Shown here: positions 15,466 to 23,561 of the stretch, in pieces | Position numbering within the stretch: the stretch's first letter is position 1 | Layout: each line of letters begins with the position of its first letter | From: an uncultured Dehalococcoidia bacterium | Lineage (GTDB): Bacteria > Chloroflexota > Dehalococcoidia > Lucifugimonadales > UBA3495 | Assembly: GCA_958296225.1 (NCBI GenBank) | Contig: OY282456.1 | Coordinates: 2,356,001 to 2,420,000, forward strand | Direction: 5' to 3' | Length of the DNA: 64,000 nucleotides | Position numbers and translations under genes: made by a program | The notes under the pieces: model-generated | Databases searched by the model: none | Told to the model about the DNA's origin: nothing | Seen by the model: only the letters and a program-made list of their open reading frames with translations

Positions 15466-17934
15466 CTATCTTGCGGTCGCCGCCGCCGTATTTACCCATA
15501 AACCCACGCCGTCGCTAACGTACTCAATCGTGCCATCGCGGGAGGTCAGGAAAACGCGCGGCCCACCCACCGCCGACTCCAGCCTGGCCATCACGTCGTG
15601 ATGCGGGTGGCCGAATTGGTTGTCGCGTCCCGCCGAAATCCCGGCGCTCCGGGGATTAACGCTTTGCAAAAACGCCGGCGACGTGGATGTTTTGCTCCCG
15701 TGGTGGGCCACTTTCAGCACGTCGGAGCGCAGCCTTTCAGCGTCGGCAGCGACGAGATAACGCTCAACGTCGGCTTCAATATCTCCGGTCAGGAGGAAAG
15801 AAACTTCGCCGTAGGTCAGGCGCAGAACCATGCTGGCGTTGTTGGAACTGGGCGCCACTCCCGGCGGCAATCCATCCGGCGGCGGATACAGCACCTCTAT
15901 CATCACGTCGGGGCCCAATGCAACCCGGTGTCCGTCCCGAACCGTTGCTACCGGATGGTTCCGGCGGGTCAGAACCCCCTGCCATTGCGGGTAAAGGGCG
16001 CGCTCGGGACTGGCCACGCTCTGCAACACTACGCCGGCGCGGTAACGGTTCAGCACGCCGAGGAGGCCGCCGGCATGGTCGCTGTCCAGATGAGTCGCCG
16101 CCACTACGTCCAGCGCGCGGTCGCCGGCTGGCAGCAAATTGCCCAGCGCCGACAGCGTAGCCGCCGCGTCGGGGCCGCCGTCCACCAGCATTTGCCGTCC
16201 CTCCGGCGTCACCACCAGGATGGCGTCCCCCTGGCCAACGTCCAGCAGGTACACGTGCAGCCGTCCGTCGGCCCGGGTCGTCGCCAGCTGTCCGGCCAGC
16301 AGCAGCGCCGTAATGACGACCACCGGAGCGGCCCCGGCCAGCAGCGCCGGCGCCCGCGCCGGTCGCCAGCGCGGGCGCCGGCGCCATACCGTGGTCGCCT
16401 GCCGCAGCCGCCGCGACGACGCTAGCCACACCAGCAGCCCCAAGCCGGCGCACCAGCCCGCCGCGGCCAACGGCGTCAGCCAGCCGGCGGACAGCAGCAG
16501 CGGCGGCGTCACATCGGCCACCAACGTCAGCCAGGCCAGGGGCGCCCAGGCCAGCAGACCCAGACCCGCCGCCAGCGGCCCGGCCACCAATCCGGCCAGC
16601 GAAGTTGCCGCCGCCCCCAGCAACGCGGCGGACAGGGCCGGCATAGCCAGAATAGTCGCCGGCACGCTCATTAGCGGAATGGCGCCGAAGTGCAGCGCAA
16701 CCAGCGGCAACGTCGCCAGCGTGGTAGTGGTGGAGACAACCACGGAGGCAATCAGCAGGGCCAGTCCGTACTGGCTCCAGCGGGCGGCCCAGAAACCGGA
16801 CGCGGCCAGCGGCGCCGTCATTGCGGCGGTCAACGCGGCGATAACCGGCAGTCCCAGAATCACGCCGGCCATGGCCATAAAACTGAGCTGGAAGGATAAT
16901 TTGCCCAGCAGCGCGGGTTGAATGGACAGCATCACCGCCGCGGCCAGCAGCAGCGCGGTTGCGCCCCGGACGCCGCGCCCGGTCAGTCCCTGCGCCAGCG
17001 CGAGGCTTCCCATAATTGCGGCGCGCACCACCGGCGGGTCTGCGCCCGAAAGGACGGCGTAGGCCCACACCACCAGCGCCGCCGCCGCGATGGCAATGAG
17101 GCTGCCGCGTCCGGCCACGGCTTGCGCCGCCGCCAGCGTCAACGCCATGACGATGCCCACGTGCAGGCCGGAGATGGCCAGCAGGTGCGACATTCCCGCC
17201 GTGCGAAAGGACTCCTTTACAGGATGGGGCAGCTCGGCGCGTATCCCCAGCAGCAGCGCCTGCGCCAACCCCGATTGCGGCGCCGGCATTGCCCGCTGCA
17301 ATGCGGACGCCAACGCGCCACGGATGCGATGCAGCATCGCCGCCGGTTTGACGTCGCTCCCGGTACTGACTACTTCGACTGCCCGCGCCCACATCACAGC
17401 GGCAATCTGCTGCGATTCCAGCCAGGCTGCGTAGTCGAAATCGCCGACGGGTTCGGGGCGCGTCAGCTGGCCGGACAGTCGCAGCGTATCGCCGTAGCGC
17501 AAGTGGGGCCGGCCCCGCAGCGCGACCAGTTCCGGCGGCGGCAGGGCGTACACCAGCAGATTGGTTCCGGCGGGCACGCTGCCATAGTCTCCGTTAACCG
17601 GGGCCGCCACTCGCCCACGGAAACGGAGGCGGCTTCCCGCCGGCGCCGGGGCGTCGGTTATTATCACCGTCACGCTTATCGCGGAACCCGTGGGTACGAT
17701 GGGCAGCGTGGGCGACGGCGCGGCCTCGGCCCGCCAGAAACCGGCCAGCAGGGCCGCCGCCAGAATCACCGGGCCGGCCGGCATCCGCAACAGCCGCAGG
17801 GCGACGGCGACGGCCACCGCCGCCGCCAGCAGGATGGCGACGGGCCAGGCCGACGGCAACGGGGCGTCCAGCCACCGCCCCAGGCCCACGCCGGCGACGA
17901 AAGCCGCCAGCAAGAGCTCCGGGAACAGCCGCAT
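15466..17934 (-). CDS. comEC: ComEC/Rec2 family DNA-uptake channel protein
   Basis: 822 aa. The N-terminus has several membrane segments and an OB-like part. The competence domain contains HLLAISGLHVGIVMALTL (ComEC hallmark SGLH) and further helices. The C-terminal metallo-beta-lactamase-like domain has VYLLDVGQGDAILV, MLVDGG, ATHLDSDHAGGL and KVAHHGSKTS. These are the parts of the full-length inner-membrane channel plus nuclease-like domain for transformation. comEA lies 27 nt upstream on the same strand. Confidence 0.93.
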   Translation of the reverse strand: MRLFPELLLAAFVAGVGLGRWLDAPLPSAWPVAILLAAAVAVAVALRLLRMPAGPVILAAALLAGFWRAEAAPSPTLPIVPTGSAISVTVIITDAPAPAGSRLRFRGRVAAPVNGDYGSVPAGTNLLVYALPPPELVALRGRPHLRYGDTLRLSGQLTRPEPVGDFDYAAWLESQQIAAVMWARAVEVVSTGSDVKPAAMLHRIRGALASALQRAMPAPQSGLAQALLLGIRAELPHPVKESFRTAGMSHLLAISGLHVGIVMALTLAAAQAVAGRGSLIAIAAAALVVWAYAVLSGADPPVVRAAIMGSLALAQGLTGRGVRGATALLLAAAVMLSIQPALLGKLSFQLSFMAMAGVILGLPVIAALTAAMTAPLAASGFWAARWSQYGLALLIASVVVSTTTTLATLPLVALHFGAIPLMSVPATILAMPALSAALLGAAATSLAGLVAGPLAAGLGLLAWAPLAWLTLVADVTPPLLLSAGWLTPLAAAGWCAGLGLLVWLASSRRLRQATTVWRRRPRWRPARAPALLAGAAPVVVITALLLAGQLATTRADGRLHVYLLDVGQGDAILVVTPEGRQMLVDGGPDAAATLSALGNLLPAGDRALDVVAATHLDSDHAGGLLGVLNRYRAGVVLQSVASPERALYPQWQGVLTRRNHPVATVRDGHRVALGPDVMIEVLYPPPDGLPPGVAPSSNNASMVLRLTYGEVSFLLTGDIEADVERYLVAADAERLRSDVLKVAHHGSKTSTSPAFLQSVNPRSAGISAGRDNQFGHPHHDVMARLESAVGGPRVFLTSRDGTIEYVSDGVGLWVNTAAATAR

Positions 17935-17961
17935 ACCGCCGCCGGCCCGCCGGGACGACGG

Positions 17962-18645
17962 TTAGCGCGGGCTTACGGTAATCAAGCCGGCAATCCGCTG
18001 GTAGATGCCGTTGCCAATGCCCGACACGGCAACAATGCCGTCGGCAGTGGCAAAGGGCCCGGCCTGCTCCCGGTGGGCCACAATGGAATCGGCCCGCACG
18101 CTCCCGATACCGGGCAGGGTTGCCAGACATTCGGCGGTGGCCGAGTTGATGTCAACGGGAGCGGCGCAGGCGGGCGATGACGCGGCAGCTTCGCTGGCGG
18201 GCGGCGCGGCGCCGGACGCCGGTTCGCGGCGCGCCGGAATCCGGTAGTGGGCGGCGTCGGTCACGTAAGCCGCCAGATTGACGCGGTTCAAGTCGGCGTC
18301 CGGCGCCGCGCCGCCGGCCAGAGCAACCACGGCGTCCAGCCGCTGGCCGGCGGTGGCGGCATATACGCCGGGGTTGACGACCGCGCCGGTAATATAGACG
18401 GCAATCCTGGTTGAGGCGGGCGGCGTCGGTTGGGCCGCCGGCGGGATGCCGGCCCCTGGGGCCGGCTCGGCGCCGGCGGGCGGGATAATCTGAACCGCCG
18501 ACGCGGTGGGGCCGCCGCCGCTGCCCGACAGCGTCCAGCCCGCCAGCGCCAGGATGGCGACGGCGGCCAGAGTGGAAAGCGCGGCGGCCAGAATCCACCG
18601 GGGGCTGCTGAATTGCAGAATCCCATACCTCGCCGGCCTTTGCAC
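17962..18645 (-). CDS. comEA: ComEA-like DNA-binding competence protein (SLBB plus helix-hairpin-helix)
   Basis: 227 aa from a GTG. An N-terminal membrane anchor is at about 18-40. It is followed by a Pro/Ala-rich linker, an SLBB domain (IAVYITGAVVNPGVYAATAG) and C-terminal helix-hairpin-helix motifs (VDINSATAECLATLPGIGSV ... ADGIVAVSGIGNGIY). This is the standard architecture of the membrane-anchored receptor that hands DNA to ComEC, encoded next. No strong Shine-Dalgarno is seen, so the exact start is uncertain. Confidence 0.9.
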   Translation of the reverse strand: MQRPARYGILQFSSPRWILAAALSTLAAVAILALAGWTLSGSGGGPTASAVQIIPPAGAEPAPGAGIPPAAQPTPPASTRIAVYITGAVVNPGVYAATAGQRLDAVVALAGGAAPDADLNRVNLAAYVTDAAHYRIPARREPASGAAPPASEAAASSPACAAPVDINSATAECLATLPGIGSVRADSIVAHREQAGPFATADGIVAVSGIGNGIYQRIAGLITVSPR

Positions 18646-18823
18646 ATACTTAGCCGGCTGCGGAGCGCATCACACCAATCTACCCCACCGCCAATCGTCG
18701 CAGCCCCGCCGCCGGCTATGACCGATTAAACCGCATCATAGCAGAGGATGCACGCTATCGGAAATGCAATTTTTACTAATTTTAGAGATTTTTTGATATT
18801 CCGGCAGCGCGGCGCCAGATTTC

Positions 18824-19720
18824 TCATTGCCGACCGGCGACCAGACCCTCCCGCAGGGCGTTGGCCGCTGTTGGGCCCAGGCGGGCAGCGATGATGGACA
18901 CGCCCTCATCCGCAATGCGCCAATCCCGGGCCTGAATCTCCGCCGCCGTCTGCCCGGCCAGACGCCGCCCGTAATCGGTGACGAACTTGCCCAGGCGGTC
19001 GGCGTCGTCGCCGGTCGTCATACGCCGGAAGAGGCGAAACATTGGGTCGGTGCGGGCCGCGTTATAGGCGTCGTGAAAGGTCAGCCCGGCCGGATGCGCG
19101 CGGAGCAGCAGCGCCACGCCGAAGTCAATCAAACGGATGCCGCCGTCAGGCCGGATGACAAGGTGGGAGCGTCCCTCCGGGTCGGATAGGGTGGCGTCGT
19201 TATAGCAGATGCCGGCGGCGTGGAGGCGAGCCAGGGCCCCGGCCAGCGCCGCCCCGATGCCGCGCATCCGCTCCGGGGTGGCCTGTTCCGGCGTCAGGTC
19301 GGTGAGGAATGGGCCGGGGACATACTCCTCGCTGATAAATCCGGCGATGCCGGGCAGCTGTTCCGGCCCCACGCCGGCCCGGCCGGCGATGGCGGCAATG
19401 TCCGCTTCGGCGGGGCTTTGGCAAGGCTTGATGACGACGCCGACCGGCTGGCCCCCGCGCCGGCCGCTGATGATGGCGACCCGGCCGCGTGTCCGCCCGT
19501 CATAACGCACCGCTACGCCGTCAGCCGCAGCGCCGTACACCATGCCGTAAGCGGCCGGGAACAGGCCATAAACCGAAAACTCGCCAATTCGTGCGTCGTC
19601 AACCAGTATGTTCCACAGGGCCGCATCCGCGCCGGCCAGCGGCCACAGGGGCCACAACCGTTGCGGGCACCGCCCGGCGGCCACCGCTCTATCGCGCGCG
19701 CCAACGTCGTCGGGCGTCAA
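18824..19720 (-). CDS. Protein-kinase-like protein with atypical catalytic loop
   Basis: 298 aa from a TTG at 19720. The C-lobe reads LARLHAAGICYNDATLSDPE, then HLVIRPDGGIRLIDFGVALL, i.e. a kinase fold with YND in place of HxD/HGD and with the DFG intact. The N-lobe has VGVVIKPCQSPAEADIAAI, with a candidate ATP lysine. This resembles RIO/Bud32/lipopolysaccharide-kinase-like proteins. The reading frame is open upstream to the stop of the DUF952 gene, which is in the same frame, and the extra 25 codons look protein-like. The start is therefore uncertain. The substrate is unknown. Confidence 0.6.
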   Translation of the reverse strand: MTPDDVGARDRAVAAGRCPQRLWPLWPLAGADAALWNILVDDARIGEFSVYGLFPAAYGMVYGAAADGVAVRYDGRTRGRVAIISGRRGGQPVGVVIKPCQSPAEADIAAIAGRAGVGPEQLPGIAGFISEEYVPGPFLTDLTPEQATPERMRGIGAALAGALARLHAAGICYNDATLSDPEGRSHLVIRPDGGIRLIDFGVALLLRAHPAGLTFHDAYNAARTDPMFRLFRRMTTGDDADRLGKFVTDYGRRLAGQTAAEIQARDWRIADEGVSIIAARLGPTAANALREGLVAGRQ

Positions 19721-19795
19721 AAGCGGCAGCCCGGCTATGGTCTGACGGATTGCCGCCAGCTGGCCGTTGGAATAGCCGGCGCGTGGGATGCGCGT

Positions 19796-20149
19796 TCACC
19801 GGACGCCGGCGAGGCGGAACCCGCCCGGCTCCGCGTCATCGGGAGCCAGCATCCGCACCCGCACTACCGCATCAAGATTGATGAGGCCGTGCACATGGGG
19901 ATAGATTTCGCCGGAGCGGGCCGGTTCACGAATCACCGGCGAATTGGCTGGCAGCCGGTCGGTGTCCACGTCCAGGGCCAGCAGGTCCGTCCGGCCGGCA
20001 AACAGCCGCGCGGCGACGGCGAGCAGCTGCGCTTCGTCGCCGCTGGCGTGGATAAATCCCTCCTCAGCCAGCGACGGCGCGCGGTATTCGCCGCTGGCGA
20101 CGGCGGCTTCCCAATCGGAACGAAAGGCGAGGTGGTAGATAACGGACAT
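19796..20149 (-). CDS. DUF952 family protein
   Basis: 117 aa. IYHLAFRSDWEAA, LAEEGFIHASGDEAQLLAVA and LLALDVDTDRL, then EIYPHVHGLINLDAVVRV, are the DUF952 signature (small fold related to ADP-ribosyltransferases; function unknown). It lies 27 nt downstream of the serine hydrolase gene and just upstream of the kinase-like gene, in frame with it across a TGA. Confidence 0.85.
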   Translation of the reverse strand: MSVIYHLAFRSDWEAAVASGEYRAPSLAEEGFIHASGDEAQLLAVAARLFAGRTDLLALDVDTDRLPANSPVIREPARSGEIYPHVHGLINLDAVVRVRMLAPDDAEPGGFRLAGVR

Positions 20150-20176
20150 TCCGAGTCGTCCTACTGCCGCTTTGCG

Positions 20177-21286
20177 CTATTGGCAGGCGGCGCGCACGGC
20201 GCGGGAGATGGCGGCCAGGCGGGGGTTGTTGGTGGCGCTGGCCCGGAAGCCGTTGGTGATGTAGGCCACGGCCAGGCCCAGCGACGGGTCGGCCCAGCCC
20301 ACCGACGTACCGGCGCCGCCGTGGCCGAAGGTGCCGGCCCCGTCGCTGAGGCTAGCGCCCATGCGGTTGTCATCCAGCACCAGGCCCAGGGAGCGGCGCA
20401 TCCGGGCGCCCAGGGAGAAGTCGTTGGCTTCCACTTGCAGGCGGGTAACTTCGGCCACCGTTTCCGGCTGCAGGATGCGCACGCCGTCCAGTGCGCCGCC
20501 GTTGCCCATCATCGCGTAGAAACGGGCCAGGTCGCGGGCGGTGAAAATGCCGCCGCCGGCCGGATGCACCGCCTGATGCACTTCCGGGCGGTTGTAGGGG
20601 CGAATCATGCCGGGCCGGTCGCAATCCTCCATAGCGTGGATGCGCGATACCCGGCGCTCCAGTTCCGGCGGCAAGCCTACGTAGCCGTCGCGCAACCCCA
20701 GCGGGTCCAGCACTTCCTCCCGCAGAAATGCGCCGATGTGCCGCCCGTCAACGCGCCGCACCACCTCGCCGATGACCCAGCCGAAGTTGCGCGGGTGGTA
20801 GGCCATAATCTGCCCGGCCGGGTAATCGGGGATGATGTCCTCCATGCACGCGACCACGTAATCCCAATCCTGCCAGCGTTCCCAGGACAGTTCCGGCGGG
20901 GTTTCCGGGAACCCGCCCCGGTGGGTGAGCACGTGCCGGATGGTAACGGAGTCCTTGCCGTGCCTGGCGAACTCCGGCCAGTAGTCGGCCACCCTGTCAT
21001 CCCAGGCCAGCCGTCCCCGTTCCCAAAGAATATGCAGGCACACGGCGGCCAGCGGCTTGGTGGACGAGTAGAGGATGAACATAGTATCGGCGGCGACGGG
21101 CGTGCCGGCGGCGTCATCGGCCAGCCCGTCCCACAGGTCCAGCGCGAGGCGACCGTGGCGGTACACGGCCAGGCCCGCCCCCGGGTGCAGACCCCGGGCG
21201 ATTTGCTGGCGGAACAGGGTTTCTACTTCCTGCACTGCCGTCGGATTCATCCCTACTTCGTCAAGAATTGCGGTTGTAGTCATCAA
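20177..21286 (-). CDS. Serine hydrolase, class C beta-lactamase/esterase family
   Basis: 369 aa. The catalytic Ser-x-x-Lys is S74-S75-T76-K77 (FILYSSTKPLA). A tyrosine region reads MAYHPRNFGW (Y163). The KTG-like box is replaced by FGHGGAGTSVGW, as in EstB-type esterases. There is no signal peptide, so a cytoplasmic esterase or peptidase is more likely than a beta-lactamase. It is the first gene of a minus-strand run (hydrolase, DUF952, kinase-like). Confidence 0.85.
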   Translation of the reverse strand: MMTTTAILDEVGMNPTAVQEVETLFRQQIARGLHPGAGLAVYRHGRLALDLWDGLADDAAGTPVAADTMFILYSSTKPLAAVCLHILWERGRLAWDDRVADYWPEFARHGKDSVTIRHVLTHRGGFPETPPELSWERWQDWDYVVACMEDIIPDYPAGQIMAYHPRNFGWVIGEVVRRVDGRHIGAFLREEVLDPLGLRDGYVGLPPELERRVSRIHAMEDCDRPGMIRPYNRPEVHQAVHPAGGGIFTARDLARFYAMMGNGGALDGVRILQPETVAEVTRLQVEANDFSLGARMRRSLGLVLDDNRMGASLSDGAGTFGHGGAGTSVGWADPSLGLAVAYITNGFRASATNNPRLAAISRAVRAACQ

Positions 21287-21298
21287 AAATCCTCGGGG

Positions 21299-21330
21299 AC
21301 TTTTTGGGACTCCGGCGCAAGCCGGAGTGG
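21299..21330. repeat. Short hairpin relative of the dispersed repeat
   Basis: actccggc-gcaa-gccggagt (21309-21328) is a perfect 8-bp stem with a 4-nt loop. It is related to the attccggcgaaagtcggaat core seen at 9668. It lies between two minus-strand genes. Confidence 0.6.
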
Positions 21331-21355
21331 CCGGTGCCTGGCGCCGCCTGGCGGT

Positions 21356-21793
21356 TCAGTCGGCGAACACCGTGTTCAGGTTGGCGGACAGGTCAAAGAA
21401 ATGCTGCAAGCTCTGGTTATAGCGGAAGAACATATCCGCCCGCAGCTGGTCGCCGGTGGCGTTGTTGGAAATCTCGTGGAGCATATCCAGGCTCACCAGC
21501 GTCTGACCGGCCTCAGCGCCGCCGTGGGACTTGATGCTTTCCAGCATCGCCCGCCAGGCGGCCGGCGCCATCTCAATAAAGAAGTCCACGTTGATGAGGT
21601 CGTATTCATTTCCGGAGCGCACGGAGCGACACTCAAAAGCCTCAAAGTTGACGACGAACACGTTGTCGCCCACCTTGACGCCCATGGCGGCATCTACGGT
21701 GCCAATCTGCCGGTAAGCGGTATCCTCGTTGACCAGCCGTTGCAGGGCCTCGAACCAGGCCAGCGACGGAAATACGATTGAGTCAGCAGCCAT
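21356..21793 (-). CDS. Small SCP2-like (sterol carrier protein fold) protein
   Basis: 145 aa, no signal or membrane segment. FPSLAWFEALQRLVNEDTAY, then DAAMGVKVGDNVFVVNFEA and MAPAAWRAMLESIK, resemble the SCP2 lipid-binding fold (WxxAL...N.D..Y ... AW..ML). The C-terminal half (LRADMFFRYNQSLQHFFDLS) is helical. Function unknown; lipid or CoA-ester binding is a guess from the fold. Confidence 0.5.
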   Translation of the reverse strand: MAADSIVFPSLAWFEALQRLVNEDTAYRQIGTVDAAMGVKVGDNVFVVNFEAFECRSVRSGNEYDLINVDFFIEMAPAAWRAMLESIKSHGGAEAGQTLVSLDMLHEISNNATGDQLRADMFFRYNQSLQHFFDLSANLNTVFAD

Positions 21794-21837
21794 TCAGTGT
21801 ATGCCTCCCGGCAAGCGGACAAGCTCCTTTGCCCGAC

Positions 21838-22146
21838 TTACTCGTGAAAATAGGGGTCTCCAGCCTTTTCGGCCGCGGAAAACGGCGCCATTTGCCGCAA
21901 GTAGTGGGCCGGGTCAGAGGTGGACGGAGCCTTGCCCAGCGCATCGTCCACCATTTTGTAATAGCGCGGGTCCAGGTCGCGCAGCGCGTCCGCCTCGGTG
22001 CGGCCCTGCGCAAATGCGGACATAATGCGCTCCACTCCGGCGTCGCCGCAATGCTCGCAGGTGACGTCGGTGGCCGCGGACGCCGCCTTGAAAAAGAAGC
22101 TGCTCACCAGGTGGCAGGATTGGCAGCGGTATTCGTAAATGGGCAT
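21838..22146 (-). CDS. FmdB family zinc-ribbon protein
   Basis: 102 aa. MPIYEYRCQSCH, with a second pair CEHCG at about 31-34, is the FmdB zinc ribbon, often a regulator linked to formamidase or other genes. The C-terminal part is charged and helical. A formamidase gene is present about 20 kb away, but no direct link is visible. Its first 7 codons are copied at 22487-22507 by the downstream tandem duplication. Confidence 0.85.
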   Translation of the reverse strand: MPIYEYRCQSCHLVSSFFFKAASAATDVTCEHCGDAGVERIMSAFAQGRTEADALRDLDPRYYKMVDDALGKAPSTSDPAHYLRQMAPFSAAEKAGDPYFHE

Positions 22147-22486
22147 AGCGTCAAACTCGTTCCCGTGGGATTGCGGTCAGTTAGCGTCGTTGGGCGTGGG
22201 ATACGGTTCTTCAAATTGCCGGCCGGCGCTCTCCGCCGCCATGCGGCGCCGGTTCCAATCTACCCATTCCGCCTGATTTTCGGCGCGGCCCTCGGCCTGG
22301 CCTTCGGCACGGCCTTCAGTACGGCCCTCGGCCTGGCCTTCGGCGCGGCCCGCGGCACGGCCTTCAGTACGGCCCTGTTCCAGGGTCTGGTCATGCCTTT
22401 TGCGGGTTCGCTCTCTGATAAAGTGCGCGATGACCATAAGCGAATCACCCCCCTCGTATAGCGACGAATGAGCCGATGGCGGCGGC
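22126..22486. repeat. 361-bp tandem duplication, copy A
   Basis: Homologous base for base to 22487-22847. It includes the 5' end of the FmdB gene and the C-terminal coding part of the Arg/Glu/Ala-rich membrane protein. Differences are scattered, and one G/C length change near 22450 shifts the frame. Confidence 0.85.
22177..22437 (-). pseudogene. Truncated duplicate of the membrane protein tail
   Basis: From an ATG at 22437 the frame reads MVIAHFIRERTRKRHDQTLE, then an (A/T)EGR/QAEG repeat, ending FEEPYPTPNDAN. It is nearly identical to the C-terminus of the 22538-23050 gene but lacks its two membrane helices, being the left half of the tandem duplication. It may still be translated, but it is best regarded as a fragment. 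Confidence 0.75.
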
Positions 22487-22847
22487 GCGGTATTCGTAAA
22501 TGGGCATAGCGTCAAACTCGTTCCCGTGGGATTGCGGTCAGTCAGCGTCGTCAGACGTGGGATACGGTTCTTCAAATTGCCGGCCGGCGCTCTCCGCCGC
22601 CATGCGGCGCCGGTTCCAATCTAACCACTCCGCCTGATTTTCGGCGCGGCCCTCAGCGCGGCCTTCGGCCTGGCCCTCGGCGCGGCCTTCGGCCTGGCCT
22701 TCGGCGCGACCCTCGGCACGGCCTTCAGTACGGCCCTGTTCCAGGGTCTGGTCATGCCTTTTGCGGGTTCGCTCTCTGATAAAGTGCGCGATGACCATAA
22801 GCAAATCACCCCCTCGTATAGCGACGAATGAGCCGATGGCGGCGGCG
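22487..22847. repeat. 361-bp tandem duplication, copy B
   Basis: The second copy lies inside the intact gene and carries an orphan FmdB start (tattcgtaaatgggcat) at its left end, which shows the duplication direction. Confidence 0.85.
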
Positions 22848-23050
22848 GTGTAGGAAAGGACAATATCGGTAAGAATCGCTTTGACCAGTTCCTGGTCGGT
22901 GCCGTGGGCCGGGTTGCCCAGTTCGCCCTTGATCAGATACCCGCACAGCGCCGAGCCGGTGGTCAATAATAGGGTAATGTACCATCTGAGCTTTCCGCCG
23001 GGTACGCTCCAGATGCTCGGTTGGGGTTCGGGATTTTCTTTCTGGCACAT
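22538..23050 (-). CDS. Two-helix membrane protein with RAEGQAEG repeat tail
   Basis: 170 aa. Two membrane helices are at about 25-42 (WYITLLLTTGSALCGYLI) and 68-85 (IVLSYTAAAIGSFVAI). They are followed by MVIAHFIRERTRKRHDQTLE and a helical, strongly charged repeat of RAEG/QAEG units (about 115-145), then a conserved tail FEEPYPTSDDAD. Not a recognised family; the repeat is encoded by a 12-bp DNA period. It may be a membrane-anchored coiled coil. Confidence 0.65.
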   Translation of the reverse strand: MCQKENPEPQPSIWSVPGGKLRWYITLLLTTGSALCGYLIKGELGNPAHGTDQELVKAILTDIVLSYTAAAIGSFVAIRGGDLLMVIAHFIRERTRKRHDQTLEQGRTEGRAEGRAEGQAEGRAEGQAEGRAEGRAENQAEWLDWNRRRMAAESAGRQFEEPYPTSDDAD

Positions 23051-23117
23051 AAAGCTCTGTCCCTTGCTGATGGTAATGGTATAGGAAACGGCCCGGCGGT
23101 GTCAAAACCGCCCCCGG

Positions 23118-23561
23118 TCAGGGCGCGGCTGCGTCAAAGGCCGGGCGGTGCGGTTTGATGTCGATGACCGGCGAGCCGTCCTGCGCGTCCAGCCCGGTTA
23201 CGTCCAGGATGATGCTCCCCGTGTCCGCGTCGTCGCGGATGGCCTGGATGCGCGCTACGGTGGCGGCGATGAAGTTGGGTCGGTACTGGCTGCGGGTGGC
23301 AAACACTCCGCGCATCGGGTGGGCCGGATTGTGGCCGGGGTGCAGCTGCAACTCGTAACCGACCGCGGCGGCCCGGTGCAGCACGAACAGCGTCAGGATG
23401 TGGTCGCCCGGCTGCAGCCCCATCACGCCGTCGGAAAACTCGGGGCGCACCACAATCTCCGACGGGCGCTGGCGCATCGCATCGGAGGGCGCGTAGCTGC
23501 GGAACCGGCTGCGCACGTAACCGATGGGCGTGATGCTGATGGCGTCGTCCGGGCTAGCCAT
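23118..23561 (-). CDS. TrmO/TsaA-like tRNA m6t6A37 methyltransferase family protein
   Basis: 147 aa. The ATG shares its A with the TGA of the preceding alpha/beta hydrolase (TGATG), which fixes the start at 23561 and implies coupled translation. PIGYVRSRF, VVRPEFSDGVMGLQPGDHIL and FVLHRA are TrmO-family features. The signature usually read as RSPxRPNPIG is RSQYRPNFIA here, so substrate or cofactor handling may differ. Orthologues use SAM to methylate t6A37 in tRNA-Thr; that role is uncertain for this variant. Confidence 0.75.
   Translation of the reverse strand: MASPDDAISITPIGYVRSRFRSYAPSDAMRQRPSEIVVRPEFSDGVMGLQPGDHILTLFVLHRAAAVGYELQLHPGHNPAHPMRGVFATRSQYRPNFIAATVARIQAIRDDADTGSIILDVTGLDAQDGSPVIDIKPHRPAFDAAAP

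Noticed and set aside
21309..21328. Rho-independent terminator
   Set aside because: A good hairpin but no T-run follows on either strand; it belongs to the dispersed repeat family.
19220..21781. An 853-codon open frame on the plus strand
   Set aside because: It runs antisense through the kinase-like, DUF952, serine hydrolase and SCP2-like genes, all with clear family motifs on the minus strand; high GC keeps antisense frames open.
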